Origin: Dendrophyllia cribrosa
Lineage: Eukaryota > Cnidaria > Anthozoa > Scleractinia > Dendrophylliidae
Length of the DNA stretch: 64,000 nt
NCBI GenBank assembly: GCA_024195265.1
Contig: JAJLRJ010000005.1
Coordinates: 41,402,780-41,466,779 of the forward strand
Reading direction: 5' to 3'
Shown: positions 1 through 11,800 of the stretch, piece by piece
Numbering within the stretch: position 1 is the first letter of the stretch
How the letters are laid out: each line of letters starts with the position of its first letter
Position numbers and translations under genes: made by a program
Notes under the pieces: generated by a model
What the model was told of the DNA's origin: nothing
The model's database searches: none
Seen by the model: the letters and a program-made list of their open reading frames with translations, nothing else

Positions 1-1505
1 TGGACTGCTTTTTGTTACAAATTAAACATAATGGTACGTGCTTTTCATAAATAAGTACGGAATAAATAACATATAGAGACTAAATTTAGATCTGACGAGG
101 GTCAAACAGGGAACGGTAACACCGCAGATAATTTCGTCCCACCGAACACGGCAGACTTTAAAGCGCAGACATCGCACACCGTAGGGTTTGACATCACCGC
201 AACACCGCAATCTGGGATTTTATTCACCGCAACACCGCATAAAAAAATGAGCAACACCGCGACACCGCAAATCCCCAATGTCCCCCTCCTTAACCCAAAA
301 GCGTGGATAAATCGAATCGTCTAAAGAAACCGAAAGCCGAAATAATTTCATTTCATCTGATCGCATTCTTATGGAAAAAAACGGGTATATGGCCATTATT
401 GGTAGATATAGTAATAACTCAGCAAACGTACTGTTACAAGCTGCCTGCGTTAAGTGCATACCTCAGCAGTAATGAACGTTTTCAGCCAATCTATTAAAAT
501 AAGCTTCCTTTGGGAATCAGGTGTCTACTGCACGCTGCTAAATGTTGGGATGTACAGTTAATTCAACCATTTTTTTCTTCTTCTTTTGAATTTTGGGGCC
601 TACTTGTTGAAGTCCAACTCTATACTAGATCAATGAGCGAGGAGTACGGTAGGCGGGAGAAGAAAGGACGGGAAGCGGGAGAGAAATGCTAAACGCAGGG
701 CGGGGGGCATTAAAGTGAACCTTTCGGAACGCCTCACAGGATTGGCTAAGAAAACAATAGAACAAACAACAAAACAATGGACCCTAGCCCTAAAAACAAT
801 AGAGGTGCACCTCATCCAGGTCCAATGAAATTAGAGGTTCCGAAGAGGTGCACTACTACTCGGGGCGGGAGCAACTCGTAAAAGGGCGGGAGCTAGGAGA
901 GAAAGATACGGGAAGCCGCCCCAAGCGGGAGAACAGGGTACGGAAATTGAGAGGTTCAGTGCCCCCCTTTTCCTGCGCCCCCCCCCCCCCCCCCCCCCCC
1001 CCCCACCCCTTAAAAACATGGCAAATGAGGACTTATTCTTCCGATATCAAAATCATATTTTTGATACTTGAAAAAGTACTACGTCTAACAACTGTAAAAT
1101 GATCATTTTAGTCCGGCCTACATCAACAAATTCAAGCCTTCTGTCTCTTGTTGTGGCGCTATTTTCAGCGCTCACACTTTAATAACTCGCCATTGTAGTT
1201 TATCAATATGCACGAGTGTCCGGCCATTCTGCCGGGGAGCTCATAAATTACTTCGGACTAACCACGAAGATGATGCGTGCCTGAGGGTCGTGCGATTACT
1301 CGGACTTTCGCTCTCATTTTTTTAAAGACGTTAAACAACTGCGATAACTGATTGATTAGGTAATATCTATTTACTTTAGTACCATTTTAAATTTCAGATA
1401 TGATTCATGCATTCAGCTTAACAGCTAGATTGCCTTCTTAAGAAATAAATATAAGACCAATTGTTCTTTATAAAATATTCAAGGAATTTTCATCTTTTTG
1501 TGCAG
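1..1505. other. Upstream non-coding region
   Basis: No coding exon is supported here. About 105-275 holds an irregular short repeat built on ACACCGC. A C-tract of about 27 bases lies at 978-1004. Related GGGCGGGAG/GGAGAGAAA-type purine-rich blocks occur at 640-710 and 860-945. A pyrimidine-rich stretch ending in AG at 1504-1505 looks like a splice acceptor, so a non-coding first exon of the receptor gene may lie in this stretch or further upstream. I could not identify its donor or a promoter. Confidence 0.5.
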
Positions 1506-1597
1506 GACATTTTCTTGGCACCATCTAGAAGCCGGCATGGGCTGGATTCAAATTGCAATCACTTTATTATGCTGCTTCCTGAATCAGACGAACGCAG
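1506..1597 (+). CDS. Receptor exon 1: signal peptide
   Basis: ATG at 1537 sits in a strong context (GCCGGC before it, G after it). Twenty codons follow: a short N-terminus, a hydrophobic core around ITLLCCFL, and a plausible cleavage region ending NQTNA. The exon then stops with one extra base at a GTAAAG donor (1598). The acceptor AG at 1504-1505 suggests that 1506-1536 is 5' UTR and that an upstream non-coding exon exists. The leftover base combines with the two first bases of the VWA exon to give Ala. It is too short for a usual ORF finder. Confidence 0.7.
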
Positions 1598-4500
1598 GTA
1601 AAGCCCGGTAACGTCTGGGGCCACAGACGTTTAGTCTGAAAGGCACTCAGATATCAGGCCGGTTCTCACTAGCAAGAGCTCTTAAGTACACTTGAAGTGC
1701 ACTTGGTACGTACTTGTAGTGTGAACTCCCTTCTGAGAACGTTTTCTAAGTCTGACTTACGTTTCAATAGAAGCAGTCATCTGATTTATTTACGTTTCAA
1801 TCTCATTGTAAAATGTATCAAAGAGGTAAAAATTAATATCAGCTGAATGTAATTAGAAAGTTAAATAAATTCCAGTAGTTCGTTTTCGAAAAGCTCCATA
1901 TTTCCCTTCTTTTTTTATCAAAAACGTCTTTTTGAATAGCACGTGCTGTTGGTTTGTGCGGAATCACCCAAGTGTAGCTCGCGTACTTGGAGTGTGAACG
2001 TTTTAATGACCGCACTTATTGGATTCTTTGTTGCCCTGGCGATATGCGTAAAACAAAAGAATCCAAGTGCACTTCAAAGTAAGGTTTACCCCTTACTTGG
2101 GAGCGCACTTGACCAATGACAGTAAAGCCGTGCAGCCGTGCAGCTAAAAGCACGTGTGCGTGCAACTTTGAATTCCACAGGGAACGAGCTCTCTGCGTTT
2201 TGGTTTACGATTCGCAGTCACGGACGACTTCTAAAAGACTCTCCAGCAGGATTTCAAGTTTTACTTTAGCTGTTGTATTGGAAGGCGTATTTCAAGCCGA
2301 CTTAGGGTAAAAAATTCTGCATTGAGAAAAAAAAAGGTTGTAGTCTAATTCTCAGGTTTAGCCAATCAAAAACACTACAGCCATGCGCGCATTCAATACT
2401 CATAAGATACAAAAACATGTTGTTATGACGAGCACGAAAACGTTCCTAAAAAATAACAAAAAGTGAGCATAGCGTTACACCAGGCTCTGAGACGATGTTT
2501 TGCTGAGTTAAGTTCAAATAAAAGTTGACATGATAAGAAAAAATATTTTACTAACGACTTAGCGTTTTATGCATATCGTACTTCAGTGCGTCAACTATTT
2601 GTTTATCACGGCTAATCATACCTCACGGGTTGAAATTATAATAACAATAAGTATTGAAAATCACGCGAAAAGCAACAAAAGCTTTGGACTTGTTCTCCGT
2701 GCAATTTTCTATGCTGATTGTTATTATAATTTCAACCCGTGAGGTATGTTTGAGTCTTTGACGTCACTTTCTCCAATTCGCAACCAAGCCTTGGAACAAG
2801 GTTGATTAATGGCGGCCGTAAATTCTCGTAAATAAATGTTAAAATAAAATGACATCTGATGTTCGTAATGAATTGAAATTTGGCAAGATGAGTAAAAAAG
2901 TCTAATAGTACACGAAAATGTAAAAAAATGAAAATCAAAAATTTGATCACAGGGGCACTTTAATCCCTATGCAGCCTCGCGGCATTTATGGGGCAGTGCG
3001 GCGCGATTTTTTTTTAACAGCCAGTCAATTCGTCGAAGAAATTAAAATAAAAACTGGGCTGCCCTGGGCTTCAAAAGATGCTTTAAGCAGACGGAAACTG
3101 CACTTCATTTTTGCAAACGCTTTAAGATGCCGACATTTTCCCAATTTTCCCGTGTTTTTTTTTTGAAAACTCAACGGCATCTCACATACGTTGACATTAT
3201 TTTTAAGACTTAAGTCGTCCATTCTCTATCACTGACTTGTCTGAAAGGAGGGTAAATTGCAAACCAATAATGAAACCCTAGGGACGTGGTGTAAAATATC
3301 TTTGTGCTGAAAAGAGCTATAAAAGACAGTGCTTAAAATTCGATGATCTAACTCAGTTCGCAGAAATGACTTCATTTTGGAGGCCATTTGATGAGGACGA
3401 CGAACAGCCTGAAACACAAGGTAGGCATTGGTCAGTTACGACACTAAAACATATCTCAGGAATTTTTTTTACTAATTTTGCCTTTCTAATTTTATTTTAT
3501 TTTTTTTTTTTTGTGCAGAAATATCAACAGAGCCTAAGGCTAAGAAAACCAAAAAGCGTCGCTACCAGATAACCGAAGTTGAGCAGAAGATAGTCCTAGA
3601 AGCCTACAGCGAAAACTCGGGCTGGGATAAAATTTTAACGGCAATAAAGGAACGCTTAAGTCAACCCTTGGCTGGAAATTTTCTGAAGAACGAAAGTATC
3701 AGGGAATACTATCGTTCTACCCCAAGAGAATCATCGATAAAAAGGATTAGACGAATTGTTTCCCAAAACCTCCAAAAAGCTAAACAGCTGACTGCCACGA
3801 CAAGTACAAGCGAGTCGGCGATGTCACAGACTATTGTGGATAACAGGATGCGATACGCAAAGAAGTGCTCACCAGAAGAGCGAAAATCCGCGAAATTTAG
3901 CCAGGCAGCATGTCTTGACGAAGATAGTTCAGACACCGATGCCGATGCTGATCTCCCAGGGGAAGCCAACCCCGCACCGCCTAAGCCAAAACAGGACAAA
4001 CCTAAGAAAAAGCGCTATAGGAAGCGACAGCGGACATCAGAGGAGGCCCACAAGGCGCACACGACGATGTGCGGCAAGGCAGTGAAAATGATGAGTAAAA
4101 TAGAACGCATCCTAGATAAATTCGATAGCGACAGTAGTGACAGTTGATAGTATTTGTAAACTAAAGCGATGAAAATAAAATGCTTTTTGTCACACAATTC
4201 GTGTTTTATTGGATGGTTCTATTCGTGCGTGCCGCAAATATTAAGGAAAAGTTACCCATGGGAAAACAAACCGCGTATTTTACATATTTAGTGAACTTTT
4301 GCACCAAAGTGGCTCTAGTTGGAGTTATGTGAAACATCTCTATTTAGATGCAAATTACTTGCGAGCGCAAGTTGGTATGCAGTTGATTAGCCGTGATAAA
4401 CAAAGTTTAAGGACTAAAGTACGATATGCATAAAACGCTATTAAATTAAAAGTCGATAGTAAAATATTTTTTCTTATCAAGTCAAGTTTTATTTGAACTT

Positions 4501-7500
4501 AATTCAGCAAAAAATCGCCTAAGAGCCTGGTGTAATACTATGCTCACTCTTTGTTAATTTTTGGGAAATTTTTCGTGCTCGTCTTAAAAACATGTTTTTG
4601 TATCTCATGAGTATTGAATGCGCGCATGGCTGTTGTGTTTTTGATTGGCTGAGCCTGAGAATTAGACAACAACCTTTTTTCTCAACGTAGAATTTTTCAC
4701 CCAAAGTCGGCTTGAAATACGCCTTCCAATAAAACAGCTAAAGTAAAACTTGAGATCCTGCTTGAGAGTGTTTTTTTAAGTTGCCCGTGACTCCAGAATT
4801 GGAAACGAAAACGCAGAGAGCTCATTACCTGTGGAATTAAAAGTTGCGCGCCCACGTGCTTTTATCTGCACGGCTGCACGGCTGTACTGTCATTGGTCAA
4901 GTGCGCTCTTAAGTAAGGGGTAGACCTTAGTTTGAAGTGCACTTGGATCCTTTTGTTTTACGCATATCGCCAGGGCAACAAAGAAACCAAAAATTGCGGT
5001 CATTAAACCGTTCACACTCCAAGTACGCGAGCTACACTTGGGTGATTCCGCACAAATCAACAGCACGTGCCATTCAAAAAGATGTTTTTGATAAATAAGA
5101 AGGGAAATATGGAGCTTTTAGAAAAAAAACTACTGCAAATTATTTAACTTTTTAATTACATTCAGCTGATATTAATTTTTACCTCTTTGATACATTTTAC
5201 AATGAGATTTAAACGTGAAAATAAATCAGATAAGTGCTTCTGTTGAAACGTAAGTCAGACTTAGAAAACGCTCTCAGAAAGGAGTTCACACTACAAGTAC
5301 GTACCAAGTGCACTTAAGAGCCCTAGTGAGAACCGGCGTAATACCTCACAAACAATAGAAGACAATGAGTACCGGTACACGCAGAAACGGAAAACTAGGG
5401 TCTCCTCTGCATACGCCACCTCTCCCTATTGCGCGTTCCCCTCTCGCGCGCATCCTCGAAATTTCGACCTTTGTTATCTTTTCGTATTGATACAATGGGA
5501 AAGAAACGCGGTTCGGCTGTGAGCTGCCGTTAGTAGGAAGGAGCGTTGGGGGACGACGCAAATAACGGGTGCGTAGAAGACTGTGGTATCTCTGGTGGTG
5601 GATAGTCGCTCTTTTTTAATTTTATTTATTGGTCTTTTATGTTACATTTACACAAAATTCACCATATCTGCTAGTTTACACACCATGACAGGAGATCTTA
5701 TACTATGTTCACACTGGGGCGAAACATGTTTTATCTGAGCACGAATAAAACAAGTTTCACTATGAAATTTGTTCATATCAGGCGGCACATTGCGCGAATT
5801 ATGATCAAAACACGTTTATTCTGAGCATGACTGAAACTACTTCACGAGGTAGTTTCGATCTAAGTCAGACGAAACACGTAAGCGCAAATGTCGTCTCCCT
5901 GTTGAACGCTGCAATGCCCTTCGTTCCCGAAGAGCTTGACAAGTGAAATTAAACCACAAATCATGCAACAGCAAGTTTGAGCTCCATTTTTTGATTTTCG
6001 GTTCATGTGTAATTATAAAGATTTTATGCGAACTTTATTATCATATGCTTGCTTTGTAAAACAGCATAAATTATAGAAGCAGGCGTGAAGCGTGTTTTGA
6101 AATTAACAACTAATGTGAACAATGGAATTGCAAAATGTTTACGGGAAACGTGTTTCGTTGAAACATGTTTACTGTAAGCATGTTACGGTACTGACGTAAA
6201 CACAGCATTAGAAAGCTCTGATGAGCTTTTCTAAGAAGATCCCCATGTAATAATAAACATTTAAATAAGCAGATGGACAATAATGAATGCGACACTTGCA
6301 CGTTTTTTCTCCTAAATACTAAATTATAAAATATATGGTAAAAGATCTTATAAAATATCCAATCTCCTCAAAACCGAGACAGTAAAGGTAACAATGAATG
6401 CGCCGATCATTTGAAACTTCAACTTCCCCGCGCCTCGGACACACCCCAGACACAACCCAGACACACCCCGGACAATTGACTATTTTTCGTACCCGGGGAG
6501 TAGAGAATTTGAACTTGAATTTGAATTTGAAATAGTGTGACTATTTCGCCCACTATCTCTATCGATTCGCCGATGATGTAGTGGTGATCACATCTGCTTT
6601 GTGCTTTGTAAGCAGGAGACAGAGGTTCGTTTCCTCGCCAGTGAATCATAAGTAGTATCAACAAAAACGTGTCGGCGAATTTCTTATTTCCGAAAACTTT
6701 TTCGTCAACAGCCATTTCCGTGCGATGACTCCAATTTTTTTTCTCCCTTTTTCGAAAATATTCTGTAACTTTTCACTGCAATTGAATATGGGAAATCGCC
6801 GACACGTTTTTTTTAGCGCTTCGTGTCCGGAAACCCGAGAACAAATCAAATTAGCAAAATACAATAATCGCTTCGAGTTATATCGTTTTAAAGCTGATTC
6901 GGACGTTCGAATTTAGACGTCGTAAAAAAAATGATAATTCATTATATTACCAAATGGTTTCCATATTTAGATAGCCAGCTCTATAAGCTTTAATTTGACA
7001 TCTGGGTTTAGGTATATTAAACGTAATCTTAAGACGCTAGAGCTGTTATACTGGAGACACCCCCGAAGGTACACGGTAACCTTAAATCAGCTCTTAAGAG
7101 TTGAAAGGCAGAACAACCTAGCCTTAAACGTCTTTGGGTGGAAAAACAATAGTGTTGTCATCTATAGAGTTAGTAAAGTAGAAGATCAGAATATAAGAAG
7201 AATAAACCTGATGCTAATAACTATAGAAAACAACAAACACTATTGCTACATAAAAAGTCTCAGCAGGCTTCTTCATAGCAAGTGCGATGCAGGCAGAAAG
7301 ATCCATTTCTGCGAAAGATGCCTTCAAGGTTTTAAATCACAACATGTCCTCGACGATCACCTGATCTACTGCAAAGGTATCAAAGGTCGCGGTCCAACAC
7401 GAATTGAAATGCCGAAGGAGGGTGACAACATCCTGCGTTTCGAGAACTATCAGAACCAGATGAAAGCACCCTACATCATCTACGCAGACTTTGAAAGTCT

Positions 7501-8854
7501 CTTGTATTATTCTGCCTCGGTTATTGTCATTAATGAGGTATGGAAAGGCAACTGCGACCGGAAAAGCTCCGGCACGAAGAAGCAGGAAGGACTGGATGCA
7601 ACAATCCCGGCTGAAACAAGGGTGGGTGAGTGAGTGGGCGCCACGACTCATCATTTCGGATTTCTTGCTCAAGGACCTCAGTGAAATTATGAAAGCGTCC
7701 TTTTCCTTTTATTTGACCCAGTAACCAATAAGACGAGCCGTTGAGCCCCGCAAACAACAATTGCACGGGAGGAATGTCATTAATGACACAACCTCGGCAG
7801 AACATACATATTCAATGACTTTGCATAGTGTCTTATTCTGCCTCGGTTATTGTCATTAATGAGGAATGGAAAGGCAACTCCTCCCTTCAAAGCTCCCCCC
7901 CCCCCCCCCCCCCCACCAAAGAATATAATGACGACTCATAACAAAGCGCGCCTCAAATATTTTTTACACCCGTCCAAACCTTATCTTAACACACACACAA
8001 TGTCTTGAAAGATTATCCACGAAAAGCCGTAACAACACCTATCCGCTCATTGACAGTTTTATAATCCTTGCCTAAGTCTATATCCAGATTCGCAAGATTT
8101 GCCGCAGAACCAGCCGGATTAAGGGCCTGTTTTAGCTTTATGTAGAGGAGGGCTGTCCTACTAGATTTCCAGCCTGCACGATCCATTATATCGTCAAGAC
8201 TAACATCTGCAAGCGCCATTGAAATGGCCGCACCGCTGCTAAATCCGTGAATCGTGAAGTGCTCCCAGACAAACGTAAGTGAAACTGCGCCATATACGTG
8301 TCTAACCTACAATAGCTTGCATCGCCAGGGGCTGTAATGCGCATGCGCTTATCGTACCAATCTTCGGAGGCGAAAGAAGCAAATTTCTTGCACGACGCAT
8401 GATCGCGAACATTTATCTTATTCTCAGTTTCCAGTGAACAATAGTTTCACAGTTGGAGTGATCAAGTTAAATTTTTTGCCAGGATGATACACTACCATGC
8501 ATGTATGCCACCCGCTAAGAAGTGGTCGGGATCTCGGAATCGTAACCTGGATAAGCAGGGCGCGTCCTGGATAAACAACACATCATCAACGTTTTGGCAA
8601 CCGCCTTTAAGTTTCCCCTGATCAGGAACCCCATCCACATTAACCCAATGCTCGTTAGAACTGAAGGGAAGGGATCTAGACCACTCGCTATCAAAGTCTT
8701 TATCTGAATACTCCCAAGACGGAATATCAAAACTCTGACCGCTTGAGACACGTCTCCGCTTTACTCTTTGAATCTGCGGAAACGGCAAAACGAAAGAGAA
8801 AAACAAACTGACCCTTAGAAAAAAATAGTTCTAAAAGGAGGCAACCAAAAGACC

Positions 8855-8885
<31 letters not shown>

Positions 8886-11800
8886 AAAACAAATAAAAAA
8901 AAAAGCACTGGATGAATGGGGTCCCCGATCAGGAGAGAGTAACTGCCCACGCCGCCCGATGACGGCACGTCCACAGACAGCGTAGCAAAAGGGTTAGCCC
9001 ATGAGAGTTACTCACCCTAATCTGGAACAATAAAGTAAAAGAAGCCTAGGACACAGAAATCAGTTGATGATAGTAGTTTAACAGACGTCCTGAAATCATA
9101 CAAAAACAGCCGCCATAGGCGCCACCAGGCTGTCAGCTAACTCGGACAGAAAAGCCGTGAAATTTGAGATCATAAATTATGAGGTCCGTATTGGAAGCGA
9201 CCACGTTTTGAAGCGGGCTGTTGCCAATTCTGCAAAAGAGCACGGCAATTCCCCTGGAAGTGGCCAAATTCATGACAATAGAAACACTGAACACTAGCCG
9301 AGCTATTGGCTCTACGACTACGGTACAGAAACGGAGCTGCGCGCGGAACCGCACGATTAAATTATTTTTTTTACCTCGGCGACCCTATCCAAGACTTTTT
9401 CTTGGTCCTTATCTCCAAAGAGAAAGAAGGTTCCGATCACGGGCCACTGCCAACAACCGTAATATCTATAACGTCAGCGACTACGCTCACGGGTCCATGT
9501 CACTCAAAAATTAAAAAGGTCTCGATCAGGGATCAACAACGGTCAGTTTTAAAACATCTGCGACCACGCTCATGGGTCCATAACACTCTCATATTCAAAC
9601 TGGTCTCGATCACGGACAACAACAATCATCTTCACAACATCTGCGACCACGCTCACAGGTCCATATCACTGTCGTATACAAAAATGGTCTTGATCACGGA
9701 CAAACAACAATCATATTCTTAACACCTGCGACCACGCTCACGGGTCCATATGACTCATATTCAAAATGGTCTCAATCCAAGGGCCAACAACCGTTGATTC
9801 ATATTTCTAACGTCAGGAACCACGCTCACAGGTTCACTGTCGCTCCAATATTCAAACGGTCTCTGGCCTTAAAATAAAAACTTCAATGACCCCGCCAAGG
9901 GTCCATTTGACTTCAACCCTAGCGTAAAGTACATTCGGGACTGGTCTTGATCACGGTCAAATAACAATCATATTTATAACATCTGCGACCACGCTCACGG
10001 GTCCATATTACTCTCATATTCAAAATGGTCTCGATCACGGACAATCAACGATCATATTTTTACATCTGCGACCACGCTCACGGGTCCATATCACTCTCAT
10101 ATTCAAAATGGTCTCGATCACGGACCAACAACAATCATATTCATAGCACCTGCGACCACGCTCACGGGCCCATATTACTGTCATACTCAAAAAACGACCA
10201 CGCTCACGGGTCCATATCATTCTCATATTCAAAAATGGTCTCGATCACGGACCAACAACAATCATATTCATAACACCTGCGACCACGCTCACGGGTCCAT
10301 ATGGTCAAAATGATCTCAATCCGGACCAACAACAATTATATTCATAACATCTGCGACCACGCTCACTGGTCGACCAAGGGCCAACAACATTCATTTTCTA
10401 ACGTCAGGAACCACGCTCAGAGGTTCACTGTCACTCCAATATTCAAAAGGTCTCTGGCCTTAAAATAAAAACTTCAATGACCCCGCCACGGGTCCATCTG
10501 ACTTCAACCCTAGCGTAACGTACATTCGGGACTGGGATCCAATTTACAGACATATAAGGAAAAAGGAAAACGAACGTGATAGCCAAAACGACCTCATTTC
10601 CCTATAGAACAACAATATCCGACCGCTAATTCAGGACGCTAGCGAGCAAAATAACTTACTTCAACAGCGGGCTGCGCCGCCGCGGGAATAACAGCATCAT
10701 CTTGGCGTTCGACATCCGCCACGGCACGTTGAACGGCGTCTCCCTCTAGTTGGAGTGGAAGTTCTTGTTCCGCCATAAAAAAGTCTTGAAGGAAGGATGT
10801 TTCAGCCGGGGTTGATAACAGCAATAAGCCGCGACTTAGCATTTTGGATTTCTTGCTCAAGGACCTCAAGTGAAATTATGAAAGCGTCCTTTTCCTTTTA
10901 TATGACCCAGTAACCAATAAGACGAGCCGTTGAGCCCCGCATACAACAATTGCACGGGAGGAATGTCATTAATGACACCACTTCGGCAGAACATACATAT
11001 TTAATGACTTTGCATAGTAACAAAAATAGAGCACGATCCCGCAGACCCCACAGAAAGCAGTACAACGAAGACAGAAGTCCACACGCCCTGTGGATTTGGC
11101 TTCACGGTTGTATGCTCAAACGGCAAACCATGTGGCCCTTTCTACTAATAATAAGAGGTCCGGACGCAGTAAAAGTGTTCCTGAATAACATCCAACAAGC
11201 GGAGAGGATCATCAGAGATAAGCTAAGGTTGAAAAAGCCACTTACCATGACAAGGGAATACTGGGCAAACTATAACATTGCGTCTGAGTGCATCATCTGC
11301 CACGAAAGCCTGTATAAAGAAAACTTCAAGGAATCCGTTGAAGTTTACGATCCGAATACTGGAGAATATGCAGGTCTGGTTCATTGGAAAACCAACAAGT
11401 GTTACTCCAACGCTTTCAAGACATACGTCCAAGACGAGGAAACAGACGAATTAGACGAGTTTCCCTTTGTTGGCCTAAGGAACCAAAGGAAGCAAAAAGA
11501 GGGATACAATCCTGAGCAGGATGATTGCCTCTTCTGCGGCGAGTCTTTAATCAGAAAACGTATAAGGGACTCTGTCAAGGACAATTGCCATATAACAGGT
11601 AAATATCGAGGCGCTGCACATAGGACTTGCAATCTGAATTACTTCAGAATCAACCCGAACACGGTGTTAATCCCAGTTGTGTTTCACAACCTGAAAGGCT
11701 ACGATGCACACCTCATTATAAGCGATATAGCAAAGGTCCACGCAGAACTGAAGTGCATACCAACCACAATGGAGAAGTACGTCTCATTCTCCCTTGGCTA

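Larger units (their letters stand above)
1658..5337. mobile_element. Element with ~950-bp inverted repeats carrying a private gene
   Basis: The sequence 1658-2618 reappears in inverted orientation at about 4384-5337 with modest divergence. The outer ends read GCCGGTTCTCACTAG on both sides, and the inner ends share TTTATCACGGCTAATC. Between the arms lie a complete small gene (3366-4147) and an inserted fragment of another fold-back element (2621-2963). No transposase is visible, so the element was probably mobilised in trans. I see no convincing target duplication. Confidence 0.8.
7837..11017 (-). mobile_element. Degenerate DIRS-like (tyrosine recombinase) retroelement inside the polymerase relic
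   Basis: Minus-strand remains in order: gag exon 1 (10776-10660), a minisatellite (about 10520-9440), the end of gag with a zinc knuckle (about 9430-9220), the start of the RT polyprotein (8806-8492), and the C-terminus of a tyrosine recombinase (about 8270-8013). Most of the RT, the RNase H and the N-terminal recombinase are deleted. Removing 7504-11017 brings the two halves of the polymerase relic together, which defines the insertion. Confidence 0.75.

Noticed and set aside
3709..3999. Minus-strand 96-codon ORF opposite the two-exon gene
   Set aside because: Shadow of exon 2 on the other strand, with no independent support.
5680..6200. Possible element with GAAACATGTTT motifs
   Set aside because: The motif recurs but I could not find matching ends or a second copy.
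9306..10273. Plus-strand ORFs of 82-138 codons
   Set aside because: They run through the 84-bp minisatellite and are not conserved outside it.
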